Positions 17,907-30,586 of a stretch of 64,000 nucleotides of DNA are shown piece after piece. Made by a program: the position numbers and the translations under genes. The notes below the pieces were generated by a model. The model did no database searches. It was given only the letters and a program-made list of their open reading frames with translations, and was not told the DNA's origin. Every line of letters begins with the position of its first letter. Position 1 is the first letter of the stretch. This DNA comes from Hydrogenophaga flava NBRC 102514 (GTDB lineage: Bacteria > Pseudomonadota > Gammaproteobacteria > Burkholderiales > Burkholderiaceae_C): the NCBI RefSeq assembly GCF_001571145.1, contig NZ_BCTF01000021.1:47435-111434 (forward strand), written 5' to 3'.

Positions 17907-19835
17907 TCAGCCGTGCTGCGCCAGTGCCTTCGCAATCTTCCCGCGCTTGACCGTCGGCCGCGGCACCTGGCAGGGCAGGTGCTCGAACCAGCGGCGCACG
18001 TCGTCGTCCACGCACAGTCCGTGCATGTAGTTGTAGATCGCCTTGCGCAGGCCCTGGCCCAGCAGGTCGTGGTCCACGCCGGGTGGCATGGACGTGGGGT
18101 CGGTGAAGCCGATGTCGTTCTTCGCGAACGTCACTTCGGGCAGCGGGATCAGTTCGACGCCGTAGGCCGCCGGGTCCATGCCGACGGGGGAGTGCACGGT
18201 GCAGGAAAAGCGGTGGAAGAAGCCGCTCTGGATGCAGCCGTTCTCGAACAGCTGGCGCACGTATTCGAGTGCGTCCACCGTGTCCTGCAGGGTCTGGGTG
18301 GGGAAGCCGTACATCAGGTAGGCGTGCACCAGGATGCCGGCGTCGGTGAAGCCCTTGGTGACGCGCGCCACCTGCTCGACGCTCACGCCCTTTTTCATGA
18401 GTTGCAGCAGGCGGTCGCTGGCCACTTCGAGGCCGCCGCTCATGGCGATGCAGCCGCTTTGCGCCAGCAGCTCGCTCAGCTCGGGCGTGAAGGTTTTTTC
18501 AAAGCGGATGTTGCCCCACCAGCTGATCTGCAGGTCGCGGCGGATCAGTTCCTCGGCCAGGGCCTTGAGCGCCTTGGGCGGCGCGGCCTCGTCGACAAAG
18601 TGGAAGCCGGTCTGGCCGGTCTCGTGGACGATCTTCTCGATGCGGTCGGCCAGGGTGGACGCGGTCGCGGTTTCATAGCGGCCGATGTAGTCCAGGCTCA
18701 CGTCGCAGAAGCTGCACTTTTTCCAGTAGCAGCCGTGCGCCACAGTCAGCTTGTTCCAGCGCCCGTCGCTCCACAGCCGGTGCATGGGGTTGAGCATGTC
18801 CAGCAGGCTCAGGTAGCGGTCGATGGGCAGGCCGTCCCAGGTGGGCGTGCCCACGTCCTCGAACGGGATGTCGGGCTCGGCCAGGTTGACGTACTTCACC
18901 TCGCCGTTCTCGCGCAGGAAGGTGCGCTGAAGGCGCTGCTTGCCGCGCTCGCCGTGCAGGTGTTCGATCAGCGAGAGCACGGGCCGCTCGCCCGCGTCCA
19001 GCGTCACGTAGTCCACAAAATCGAACACACGAGGGTCTTTCAGCTCGCGCAGTTCGGTGTTGACGAAGCCGCCGCCCAGGCCGATGCGGATGTGCGGGTT
19101 CTGCGCCTTGATGGTCTGCGCGATGCGCAGCGCGGCGTACATGGCACCGGGGAAGGGCACCGACAGCAGCACCAGCGTGGGCTGGTGGCGGTGGATGGTC
19201 GCCAGGGTCAGGTCGTGCAGCAGCCGGTCGACCAATGAGGGCGGCGCGGCCAGGGCATTGGCCAATGGGTCGAAGCTGGGCTGGCTGCTGGCCAGCGACT
19301 CGGCGTAGCGCACGAACTCGAAACGTTCGTCGGCCGCGTCGCGGATCACGTCCGACAGGTCGTTGAGGTAGAGCGTGCACAGGTGGCGCGCCTTGTCCTG
19401 CACGCCGAGGGCGCCGAAGGCCCAGCCCAGCGGGTCGCCACTGCCGTCATCCACATAGTTGTCCAGAGCGGAAAAACGCGGCCCCTCGGGCAGCAGGCCA
19501 CGCGCGGCGATGCGGTAGGCCAGGGTCGAATCACGCCCCTGCAGGTAAGCAATGACCGGGCCGATGGTGGCCCGGTAGGCCTCGAACTGGTCGAGGAAGT
19601 TGTGCACGCTGGCCGTGCGCAGCGCCTCGGGTTGCGCCAGGGCGCAGCCGCGCAACGCCTCCAGTCCGGCCGGTGTGAACAGCTGGAGCACCAGCGCCAG
19701 CGCCAGGTCTTCCTGCACCGCGTCGATGCCGCGCGAGCGCAGGAAGCCGGTGAGGTAGGCGGTGGAGGGGTAGGGCGTGTTGAGCTGCGTCATCGGCGGG
19801 ATGAGGCTCAGCACGCGGAAGGCAGCTGCTGTCAT
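17907..19835 (-). CDS. B12-binding-domain radical SAM protein
   Basis: 642 residues. An N-terminal cobalamin-binding-like region (FRVLSLIPPMTQLNTPYPSTAYL, then LVLLSVPFPGAMYAALRIAQ with GLGGGFVN) precedes the radical SAM core with HGCYWKKCSFCD at cysteines 369/374/377. The first gap is four residues (CX4CX2C) instead of the canonical three. The core continues with GGLEVAS and the YLMYGFPTQT strand. The substrate is unknown; relatives include methylthiotransferase-like, hopanoid and tetrapyrrole-modifying enzymes. It lies 45 bases upstream of the DUF2256-photolyase pair on the same strand, so it may share a transcript. Confidence 0.85.
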   Translation of the reverse strand: MTAAAFRVLSLIPPMTQLNTPYPSTAYLTGFLRSRGIDAVQEDLALALVLQLFTPAGLEALRGCALAQPEALRTASVHNFLDQFEAYRATIGPVIAYLQGRDSTLAYRIAARGLLPEGPRFSALDNYVDDGSGDPLGWAFGALGVQDKARHLCTLYLNDLSDVIRDAADERFEFVRYAESLASSQPSFDPLANALAAPPSLVDRLLHDLTLATIHRHQPTLVLLSVPFPGAMYAALRIAQTIKAQNPHIRIGLGGGFVNTELRELKDPRVFDFVDYVTLDAGERPVLSLIEHLHGERGKQRLQRTFLRENGEVKYVNLAEPDIPFEDVGTPTWDGLPIDRYLSLLDMLNPMHRLWSDGRWNKLTVAHGCYWKKCSFCDVSLDYIGRYETATASTLADRIEKIVHETGQTGFHFVDEAAPPKALKALAEELIRRDLQISWWGNIRFEKTFTPELSELLAQSGCIAMSGGLEVASDRLLQLMKKGVSVEQVARVTKGFTDAGILVHAYLMYGFPTQTLQDTVDALEYVRQLFENGCIQSGFFHRFSCTVHSPVGMDPAAYGVELIPLPEVTFAKNDIGFTDPTSMPPGVDHDLLGQGLRKAIYNYMHGLCVDDDVRRWFEHLPCQVPRPTVKRGKIAKALAQHG

Positions 19836-19878
19836 CCCCCGATTGTGCCGACAAGGGCCGGTCGGGCGGGCTTGGGGG

Positions 19879-21267
<1,389 letters not shown>

Positions 21268-21308
21268 GCGTGTCTCCTGGTTGTTGTTGTGGTGGTGTTG
21301 TGTGTGCG

Positions 21309-22568
21309 TCAGGCCAGCGCGGGCCGGGCCACGCCGCGACCCGAGCGCGCATCTTCCCACTGCGCCACGTGCCCGGCCAGCTGGTGCGCGGTGATGGCCG
21401 AGAGCGTCCAGCCCAGGTGGCCGTGGCCGGTGTTGTAGAACACGTTGGGCAGGCGGCCGGGGCCGACGCGGGGCAGCATGTCCGGCATCATGGGCCGCAG
21501 ACCGGCCCAGGGCTCGACGCGGCGCGTGCTTACGCCTGGGAAGCACTGGTTGACCCAGTCCACCAGCGGCTTGATGCGGTCGGCCCGGATGTCGCGGTTG
21601 AAGCCGTTGAACTCGGCCGTGCCGGCCACGCGGAAACGGTCCACACCCAGGCGGCTGGTGACCAGCTTGGTCTCGTCGTCCAGCAGGCTGACGTTGGGCG
21701 CGGCGGCCTGGCTGGCCTCGTCGTTCAGCATCACCGTGATCGAATAGCCCTTGACCGGGTACACATTGAGCCGGTCACCCAGCTGCGCGCCAATGGCGCG
21801 GCTGTGCACGCCGGCACAGACCACCACGGCGTCCGCGCTCACCACCTGGCCGTCGTCCAGGGTGACGTGGGCGGTTTTGCCGGTGCTCTGCACACGCGCC
21901 ACGGCGCGGCCGGTCAGCAGGCGCACGCCACGGCGTTCGCAGGCCTGGCTCATGCCGTGGGTGTACTTGTGGATGTCACCGGTGGAATCGCTCTCGGTGT
22001 AGTAGCCACCGTAGTAGCTGCCGGCCAGCGTGGGTTCGATGGCGCGCATCTCGTCGGGGGTGACGGCGCAGCGCGGCAGACCGCCCGCGGCCAGCAGCTT
22101 GGAGACCTCGCCCGCGTGGTCGAAGCCGGCCTTGTCGCGGTAGATGTGCAGGATGCCCTGCTTCTTCAGGTCGAAATCGATGCCCTCGGCCTGCGCCCAG
22201 CCGAACAGGTGCTCGCGCGCGGCAATCGCCAGCTTCGCGGTGGCGATGGTGTTCTCGCGGTACTTGGGAATGGCGGCCGCGAACTCGGCGAACCAGCTCA
22301 GCTTGTGCCAGCTCGGCTTGGGGTTGACCAGCAGCGGCGCGTCGGCCTTGAGCATCCACTTGATGCCCTTGAGCAGGGTGGACGGGTGGGTCCAGGTTTC
22401 GGCGTTGGATGCCGACAGTTGCCCGCCGTTGGCATGGCTGGTTTCCATGCCCGCGTAGCGGTGCTGTTCGATCAGGGTGACCTGGTGACCTTCGCGGGAC
22501 AGGGCGTAGGCGCTGGTGACGCCGGTGATGCCGCCGCCGATGACGATGATGTGCGTGGACTGAGCCAT
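21309..22568 (-). CDS. dadA: D-amino acid dehydrogenase-type flavoprotein
   Basis: 419 residues from the ATG at 22568 (AGAGAG ribosome site just upstream). Upstream in-frame codons fall inside the riboswitch leader. The FAD-binding dinucleotide motif is [22 protein letters not shown], and the DAO fold ends with [16 protein letters not shown] and [11 protein letters not shown]. DadA enzymes oxidise D-amino acids to 2-oxo acids and pass electrons to the respiratory chain. The glycine riboswitch in front strongly suggests that here glycine is a substrate (giving glyoxylate and ammonia) or at least the inducer. Glycine oxidation by this protein is inference from regulation. It forms an operon with sdaA. 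Confidence 0.88.
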   Translation of the reverse strand: MAQSTHIIVIGGGITGVTSAYALSREGHQVTLIEQHRYAGMETSHANGGQLSASNAETWTHPSTLLKGIKWMLKADAPLLVNPKPSWHKLSWFAEFAAAIPKYRENTIATAKLAIAAREHLFGWAQAEGIDFDLKKQGILHIYRDKAGFDHAGEVSKLLAAGGLPRCAVTPDEMRAIEPTLAGSYYGGYYTESDSTGDIHKYTHGMSQACERRGVRLLTGRAVARVQSTGKTAHVTLDDGQVVSADAVVVCAGVHSRAIGAQLGDRLNVYPVKGYSITVMLNDEASQAAAPNVSLLDDETKLVTSRLGVDRFRVAGTAEFNGFNRDIRADRIKPLVDWVNQCFPGVSTRRVEPWAGLRPMMPDMLPRVGPGRLPNVFYNTGHGHLGWTLSAITAHQLAGHVAQWEDARSGRGVARPALA

Positions 22569-22635
22569 GGGAATCTCTCTGGAAAGGCCGTCAAACAGGG
22601 ATGGGCACGGCCCGCACACCGTGTGCGGACCATGA

Positions 22636-22834
22636 CCCCCTCTGTTTGTGACCTGAGAGATTCACCCGCCGGGTGGGCGGACTTGCTCCTGCGGTGGGCC
22701 GGGGGACGAATCCCGGCCACTCTTCAGAGTGTTGCGCTGAGTGCGCGCTGAACGCCGATCGGTCCTTTTGCCTGAGAGTTTCCGGGGCGGTTGCTCCTTC
22801 GGCGCCGGTTCCCCTGTGGGGCCGGTCTCTCCCG
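22636..22834 (-). promoter_or_regulatory. Tandem glycine riboswitch controlling dadA-sdaA
   Basis: Read on the minus strand, aptamer I runs from GGGAGAGACC (22833-22824) through GCGCCGAAGGAGCAACC to GAAACTCTCAGGCAAAAGG (down to about 22760). Aptamer II runs from ACTCTGAAGAGTGGCC (about 22730) through GCAGGAGCAAGTCC to GAATCTCTCAGGTCAC (about 22640). These are the conserved cores of the gcvT-class aptamer, arranged in cooperative tandem. A hairpin CCGCAC/GTGCGG follows at 22612-22628, before the ATG at 22568. The element begins only ~19 bases past the stop of the upstream tctC-like gene. In this class glycine usually turns expression on. Confidence 0.93.
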
Positions 22835-22852
22835 ATCAGCGGAAGAAGGCGC

Positions 22853-23851
22853 TTATTGTGCCTGCAGACCGATGGATTTGACGATGGCCCTGAACTGTTG
22901 GGTGCCATCGGCATACGCCTTGTCGGCCTCGGCCAGCGTCTGCGGTTTGGGCAGCAGCTGGCTGTTGGCTTCCAGCGCGGCGTGCACCGCCGGGTCGCCC
23001 AGGGTGCCGGTGATGGCTTTGTGCAGCGCAGCCACGACAGGTTCGGGCGTGTCGCGCTTGACGAAGTAGCCGGTCCAGATCTTGAACGTGAAGTCCTTGA
23101 GCTGCTTGCTTTCGCTGATCGCGGGGTACTGCTTCACGCTCTCCAGCCGTTCGCTGTTGAGCATGGCCAGCACCTTCACGCGGCCCTGCTTCTGCATCTC
23201 GTCGTACTTCTTGCCGTAGGGCGCAAGGAAGAAGTCCACCTGGCCGGCCATCAGGTCCTGCTCGGCCGGGGCGGCGCCCTTGTAGGGCACGTGCACCATC
23301 GGAATGCCGGTGACCTTGGACAGGTGCTCGCCCAGCAGGTGGTAGAACGAACCGGGGCCGACGCTGGCGAAGGTCAGCGGCTTGCCGTCCTTGGCGGCCT
23401 TGCGCGCGTGTTCGACGAACTCGTCCACGCTGTTCACCGGCAGGTCTTTCTTTGCGAGGAAGGCGATCTGTGCGGTGGCGATCATCTGCACCAGGCGGAA
23501 GTCCTCGCTCTTGAACTTGATGGACGAGATCGCCAGCGGCGCCAGGATCAGCTCGTTCGGCGAACCCTGGAAGAGGGTGTAGCCGTCGCTCGGTCCGTTG
23601 AGCACCTTGGCCGCGGCAATCGAGCCGCTGGCGCCGCCCAGGTTTTCCACGATCACCGGCTGGCCCAGCTGCTTGCCCAGGGTGTTGTTGACCGAGCGCG
23701 CGATCACGTCCGACAGGCCGCCCGCGGGGTAGGGCACCATCAGCGTGACCGGCTTGGACGGAAAGGTCTGGGCCGCGGCGGTGCTGGCCAGGCCCAGGGT
23801 GGCCAGCGCGGTGGCGGCCAGAGCGAAGTGGATGCGGATGCGGGCGTTCAT
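22853..23851 (-). CDS. TctC/Bug-family periplasmic binding protein (orphan)
   Basis: 332 residues from the ATG at 23851. A Sec signal peptide (MNARIRIHFALAATALATLG...AAAQ) is followed by the Bug/TctC fold: FPSKPVTLMVPYPAGGLSDVIAR, VIVENLGGASGSIAA, and VHVPYKGAAPAEQDLMAGQVDFF. Such proteins bind carboxylates or other small anions and feed TctAB permeases, but no TctA or TctB gene is present, as is common for the expanded Bug families of Burkholderiales. It lies 23 bases after the M20 amidohydrolase stop, so both probably form one LysR-controlled unit. The ligand is unknown; a product or substrate of the amidohydrolase is a reasonable guess. Confidence 0.85.
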   Translation of the reverse strand: MNARIRIHFALAATALATLGLASTAAAQTFPSKPVTLMVPYPAGGLSDVIARSVNNTLGKQLGQPVIVENLGGASGSIAAAKVLNGPSDGYTLFQGSPNELILAPLAISSIKFKSEDFRLVQMIATAQIAFLAKKDLPVNSVDEFVEHARKAAKDGKPLTFASVGPGSFYHLLGEHLSKVTGIPMVHVPYKGAAPAEQDLMAGQVDFFLAPYGKKYDEMQKQGRVKVLAMLNSERLESVKQYPAISESKQLKDFTFKIWTGYFVKRDTPEPVVAALHKAITGTLGDPAVHAALEANSQLLPKPQTLAEADKAYADGTQQFRAIVKSIGLQAQ

Positions 23852-23874
23852 GGGCGTGTCTCCTGTCGTGGTTC

Positions 23875-25047
23875 TCAAGGGGTGGGGGAAAGCAGCTCGT
23901 TGACCAGGGCGATCCAGTAGGCCGCGCCGGGGGCGATGTTGTGATCGTTGAAGTCGTAGGCCGGGTTGTGCACCATGCAGGCGCCGGGTTCGCCGTCGGC
24001 GCCGTTGCCGATGAAGAGGTAGCTGCCCGGCACACGTTCGAGCATGAAGGCGAAGTCTTCGCTGCCGCTGACCATCGGGCCCTGCGGGTTGATCTGGTCG
24101 GCTGGGAAGTGCTTGCGCGCCACCGCCAGCGCGCGGGCGGTCTGCTGATCGTCGTTGACCAGCACCGCGTAGCCGGCGCGCCAGGCGATCTCGGCGCACA
24201 CGCCGAAGCTCTGGGCTTGCAGCTGCACCAGTTCGCGGATGCGCTGCTCCACACTGCGCCGCACCTGCGGGTCCAGCGTGCGCACGCTGATCTCCAGCCG
24301 CGCCTCGGCCGGGATCACGTTGTTGGCCTCGCCGGCGTGGATCGCGCCCACGGTGACCACGGCCGGCTGCAGCGGGTCGACGTGGCGCGAGACCACGGTC
24401 TGCAGCGCCATCACCAGCGAGGCTGCGGCCACCACCACGTCGGTCGCCTTGTGCGGCATGGCGCCGTGGCCGCCGTGGCCGTGCAGGGTGACGGTGGCGT
24501 AGTCGGACGAGGCCATGGCCGGGCCGCTGCGGAACACCAGCTGGCCTTGCGGGATGCCCGGCATGTTGTGCATGGCGAAGACGGCGTCGCAGGGGAAACG
24601 GTCGAACAGACCGTCCTCCATCATCTTCAGCGCACCGCCGCCGCCTTCTTCGGCCGGCTGGAAGACCAGGTTCAGCGTGCCGTCGAAGCGGCCGTGCTGC
24701 GCCAGGTGGTGCGCGGCGGCCAGCAGCATGGCGGTGTGGCCGTCGTGGCCGCAGGCGTGCATCACGCCGTGTGCGCAGCTGGCCCAGGCCGCGCCCGTGG
24801 CCTCGGCAATCGGCAGCGCGTCCATGTCGGCGCGCAGGCCGAGGGTTCGGTTCGATGTTCCGCGCTTCAGTTGCCCGACCACGCCGGTGCCGCCCAGGCC
24901 GGTGGTGACCTCGTAGCCCCAGGCGCCCAGCTGGGCCGCCACCAGCGCGGCGGTGCGGCGCTCGCTGAAGGCCAGTTCCGGGTGGCGGTGGATGTCGCGG
25001 CGGACGGCTATGAATTGTTCGACGGCGGCGTCACTGAGGCGATCCAT
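23875..25047 (-). CDS. M20-family amidohydrolase (hippurate/N-acyl amino acid hydrolase type)
   Basis: 390 residues, the normal length for the family. Metal-binding motifs are visible: RRDIHRHPELAF near the start, HACGHDGHTAMLL (about residues 98-110), FQPAEEGGGGA and MHNMPGIPQG, with VSGSEDFAFM near the C-terminus. The family cleaves N-acyl or N-aroyl amino acids and related amides with two divalent metals. The substrate is not predictable here. If it were hippurate or another N-acylglycine, it would release glycine close to the glycine-regulated dadA-sdaA pair, which is an attractive but untested idea. The gene is divergent from a LysR regulator across 106 bases. Confidence 0.9.
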   Translation of the reverse strand: MDRLSDAAVEQFIAVRRDIHRHPELAFSERRTAALVAAQLGAWGYEVTTGLGGTGVVGQLKRGTSNRTLGLRADMDALPIAEATGAAWASCAHGVMHACGHDGHTAMLLAAAHHLAQHGRFDGTLNLVFQPAEEGGGGALKMMEDGLFDRFPCDAVFAMHNMPGIPQGQLVFRSGPAMASSDYATVTLHGHGGHGAMPHKATDVVVAAASLVMALQTVVSRHVDPLQPAVVTVGAIHAGEANNVIPAEARLEISVRTLDPQVRRSVEQRIRELVQLQAQSFGVCAEIAWRAGYAVLVNDDQQTARALAVARKHFPADQINPQGPMVSGSEDFAFMLERVPGSYLFIGNGADGEPGACMVHNPAYDFNDHNIAPGAAYWIALVNELLSPTP

Positions 25048-25109
25048 GCAAAGCGCTCCTGGAACATGAACTTTGTTGCATGTTAGGAAGCGCCTGAATT
25101 AAAGTCCAA

Positions 25110-25132
25110 TGCATTGATATGCAATGATCAAT
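25110..25132. promoter_or_regulatory. Candidate LysR operator (overlapping dyads)
   Basis: The 106-base gap between the M20 gene and the LysR gene is AT-rich, unlike its surroundings. It contains TGCAT-TGAT-ATGCA (25110-25123) overlapping ATTGAT-N8-ATCAAT (25113-25132). A further TTGCATG lies at about 25076. LysR proteins typically bind such T-N11-A dyads in divergent promoters. Confidence 0.55.
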
Positions 25133-25153
25133 GACTTTTGATGGAGATTGGGG

Positions 25154-26050
25154 ATGACCCTTGTGCAGCTGAAGCACTTTGTGGTGCTGGCGGAGGCGGG
25201 ATCGTTCGTGCAGGCGTCGAAGGTGCTCTACCTGACGCAGCCCGCGCTGACGCGCAGCATCCAGGGGTTGGAGGACGAGCTGGGCGGCCGCCTGTTCGAC
25301 CGGCTGGGCCGGCGCATCGCGCTCACCCCGTTCGGCCAGGAGGCGCTGCACCGGGCGCGCCGCCTGGTGGCCGACGCCGAGGCGCTCAAGCAGACCGGCA
25401 AGGGCCTGCACGCGGGGCTTATCGGCACGCTGCGCATCGGCCTGAGCTCGGGACCGGGCGCGCTGCTGTCGGTGCCGCTGATGCTGCACTTGGGTGAGCA
25501 CCACCCGAAGCTGCAGCTGCAGATCTCGCGCGGCAACACCAGTGTGCTGGTCGACGCGCTGCGCGAGCAGCAGCTGGACGCAGCGGTGCTGGACGTGCGC
25601 TCGGTGCGGCCCGCGGCCGACCTCGCCATCGCGCAGGTGTTCGAGCTGGCGGCGGGCTTCCTGGTGCGGCCGGACCACCCGCTGGTGCAGCTCGGGCGGC
25701 CGGCGACCATCGGGGACGTGCTGGCCTACCCCATCGCCTCCACGCCGCTGAGCGACGAGGTGGCGCGCATTCTGATTGGCCGCTACGGCCCGCAGGCCAA
25801 CCCCGACGACATGGTGACCCTGCGCAGCGACGAGACGCTGACCATCGTCGAGGTGGCGCGCCAGAGCCAGGCCATCGTGCTGACCGCCCATGCGGCCGCG
25901 CCGGGGCTGGTGCCGCTGCGCATGTCGCCCGCGCTGGACGCCACCGCGCGTTTCGGACTGGTCACGCTCAGTCAGCGGCAGGAGGCGCCGGCGCTGCGCA
26001 TCCTGCGCGAGTGGCTGGCGGGCTGGGTGGTCCAGAATGGGGCCGCATGA
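25154..26050 (+). CDS. LysR-family transcriptional regulator
   Basis: 298 residues from the ATG at 25154; an in-frame TTG at 25148 is less likely. The N-terminal helix-turn-helix is typical: LVQLKHFVVLAEAGSFVQASKVLYLTQPALTRSIQGLEDELGGRLFDR (in two parts, residues 3-50). The LysR substrate domain follows (IGTLRIGLSSGPGALLSVPLM). It is divergent from the M20 amidohydrolase and TctC-like gene, which it likely controls with a carboxylate or amide co-inducer. Its stop overlaps the UPF0126 start (ATGA), so that membrane protein is co-transcribed with it. Confidence 0.92.
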   Translation: MTLVQLKHFVVLAEAGSFVQASKVLYLTQPALTRSIQGLEDELGGRLFDRLGRRIALTPFGQEALHRARRLVADAEALKQTGKGLHAGLIGTLRIGLSSGPGALLSVPLMLHLGEHHPKLQLQISRGNTSVLVDALREQQLDAAVLDVRSVRPAADLAIAQVFELAAGFLVRPDHPLVQLGRPATIGDVLAYPIASTPLSDEVARILIGRYGPQANPDDMVTLRSDETLTIVEVARQSQAIVLTAHAAAPGLVPLRMSPALDATARFGLVTLSQRQEAPALRILREWLAGWVVQNGAA

Positions 26051-26679
26051 AACTCACGGCTTTGCTGATCGCGATCGAGGTGGGTGGCACGGTGGCCTTC
26101 GCCATGTCCGGGTTGATCGAGGCCATGCGCAAGCGCATGGACGTGGTCGGCGTGTTCTCGGTCGCCTTCGTCAGCGCCTTCGGCGGCGGCACCGTGCGCG
26201 ACCTGCTGCTGGACCGCCGCCCGCTGTTCTGGGTCGAGCACGAGGCCTATCTCTGGCTGGTGTTTGCCATGGTGATCAGCGCGCCCTGGTGGCTCAAGGC
26301 GGTGCTCAAGGACGCGGGCGCGCGGCTGATGGAGTGGGCCGACGCCTTCGGCCTCGGGCTGTTCGCGATCTCGGGCACCAGCATTGCCGTGGCAGCCGGG
26401 ATGTCGCCGGGCGTGAGCGTGCTGATGGGCGCCACCACCGCCATCGTGGGCGGCGTCGCGCGCGACGTGCTGTGCAACGAGGTGCCCAAGGTCTACCAGG
26501 ACCACCGGCCTTACGCGCTGTGTGCGGTGGCGGGCAGCGTCGCCTTTCTAGGGCTGGTGGCGCTGGGCCTGGGTTCCGAGCTGGCGAGCCTGGTGGGCAT
26601 CGCCCTGGCCACCGGCAGCCGCCTGCTGGCTGTCGCCCTCGACTGGCAGCTGCCCGGCTGGCGCCTGCCGCAAAAATGA
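26047..26679 (+). CDS. UPF0126/TRIC-family membrane protein (possible glycine transporter)
   Basis: 210 residues from the ATG at 26047, overlapping the LysR stop; an upstream ATG at 26011 would lie deep inside LysR. About seven membrane helices are visible in two internal repeats, each with the family motif: GGGTVRDLLLDRRPLFW (about residues 44-60) and IVGGVARDVLCNEVPKV (about 132-148). The fold is that of trimeric intracellular cation channels. From memory, genome-wide fitness work in proteobacteria linked UPF0126 members (YadS/YicG type) to glycine use and proposed glycine transport. The nearby glycine-riboswitch genes make that plausible here, but cation transport remains an alternative. 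Confidence 0.82.
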   Translation: MKLTALLIAIEVGGTVAFAMSGLIEAMRKRMDVVGVFSVAFVSAFGGGTVRDLLLDRRPLFWVEHEAYLWLVFAMVISAPWWLKAVLKDAGARLMEWADAFGLGLFAISGTSIAVAAGMSPGVSVLMGATTAIVGGVARDVLCNEVPKVYQDHRPYALCAVAGSVAFLGLVALGLGSELASLVGIALATGSRLLAVALDWQLPGWRLPQK

Positions 26680-26711
26680 AAAACGCCGGTGAGGGCAGGC
26701 CCCACCGGCGT
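26672..26711 (-). terminator. Intrinsic terminator of the carbonic anhydrase gene
   Basis: On the minus strand a 9-bp stem ACGCCGGTG/CACCGGCGT (26711-26703 with 26691-26683) is followed by TTTTTCATTTTT, interrupted by the UPF0126 stop codon on the other strand. It starts about 35 bases after the carbonic anhydrase stop. On the plus strand the downstream side is not T-rich. Confidence 0.75.
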
Positions 26712-26745
26712 CTGTTCGAACTCGACGGCGTTCAAGCCCGGGTGC

Positions 26746-27516
26746 TTACTCGGATTCCTGGATCACGCGGCCATGACCGGGTTGGATCGGGCGGGCGTTG
26801 GCGTTGAAGATGCGGCGGAACGCCTTGATCTGTTCTTCGCCCAGCCGCACGGGCTCCTTGAGCACCATCCAGTTCACGCCTTCGGAGCACGGAGGCGTGG
26901 TCAGCGAGCCGGTGTAGTGGTAGTAGGCCTTGTTGGCCGGCAGCAGGGCACCCAGGTTCAGCTGCAGATCGTCCACCGTGATGTGTTCGCCCTTGCGCGG
27001 CAGGTGGTTGAACACGGGGGCGTAAGCGGCGTTGGTCTTACCCGGCTGGATCAGCACACCGATCACGCCCAGCTGACCCGCGGTATTCTTGTGGACGAAA
27101 TGCGCCACCATCGCGGCGCGCTTGCCATTGACCGCCTCTTCGCTGGGGGTGTGGAAGTGGAACTGCAGCAGCTCGTAGGTCTGATCGCCGACGGTCAGCG
27201 TCTGCCCGGCGGGAACATTGACCTGGATCGTGTGACCGTTGTTGGTGAGGTTCGGTGAGACCGGGTTGTAGGCGAACTGAAGCGCAGGCAATGCCGCCTT
27301 GACCGCCTGGCGAATGTCGATGGGGCTTTGCAGCTGCCCCTTGCCACAGGCTTCAAACGCGGGCTCGAGCTCGGCCCAGTGCGCAGGGCCTTCATGGCCC
27401 CGTTCGTAGTTCCAGTGCCTGTGTGTTCCGTCGGCGTGGGACGACAACGAAAAAAAGGCCATGGCCAGGCACGCAAGGGGCTTGGCGGCGATGCGGATTC
27501 GGTGGTGTGCAGACAT
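26746..27516 (-). CDS. Alpha-class carbonic anhydrase, exported
   Basis: 256 residues from the ATG at 27516, chosen because it gives a compact signal peptide (KPLACLAMAFFSLSSHADG); a longer frame begins at 27570. Alpha-class landmarks are HWNYE near the mature start, GQLQSPIDIR, the zinc site LLQFHFHTPSEEAVNG and AAMVAHFVH (three His ligands), and the substrate loop SLTTPPCSEGVNW. It hydrates CO2 in the periplasm. It lies 116 bases downstream of gcvP on the same strand with hairpins between, so it is probably transcribed separately, although the CO2 released by glycine cleavage gives a metabolic link. Confidence 0.93.
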   Translation of the reverse strand: MSAHHRIRIAAKPLACLAMAFFSLSSHADGTHRHWNYERGHEGPAHWAELEPAFEACGKGQLQSPIDIRQAVKAALPALQFAYNPVSPNLTNNGHTIQVNVPAGQTLTVGDQTYELLQFHFHTPSEEAVNGKRAAMVAHFVHKNTAGQLGVIGVLIQPGKTNAAYAPVFNHLPRKGEHITVDDLQLNLGALLPANKAYYHYTGSLTTPPCSEGVNWMVLKEPVRLGEEQIKAFRRIFNANARPIQPGHGRVIQESE

Positions 27517-27548
27517 GTGATGTGAGAGAAGGGATGCCGCGGGGGCGG

Positions 27549-27603
27549 GAGTGCGTGCACGACTGGGCACGCACTCCGAGTCTTGGACCCTCTTCTTAGA
27601 GGG
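27549..27603 (-). repeat. Two inverted repeats between gcvP and the carbonic anhydrase gene
   Basis: CCCTCT-TCTT-AGAGGG (27588-27603) lies just after the gcvP stop. A perfect 10-bp arm pair GAGTGCGTGC/GCACGCACTC with an 8-base loop lies at 27549-27576. Neither is followed by a strong U-run. They may end gcvP transcription, protect its 3' end, or act as an operator for the downstream gene. Confidence 0.45.
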
Positions 27604-27632
27604 AACTTAATCCGCGCAGGCACCGCTCCTTT

Positions 27633-30560
<2,928 letters not shown>

Positions 30561-30586
30561 GGCGGCAGGCTCCGGGCAGCAGGGAA

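Noticed and set aside
22636..22834. Possible tRNA or T-box in the dadA leader
   Set aside because: The conserved GAAGGAGCAA and CTCAGGCAAAAGG blocks are those of the glycine aptamer; no cloverleaf or T-box sequence is present.
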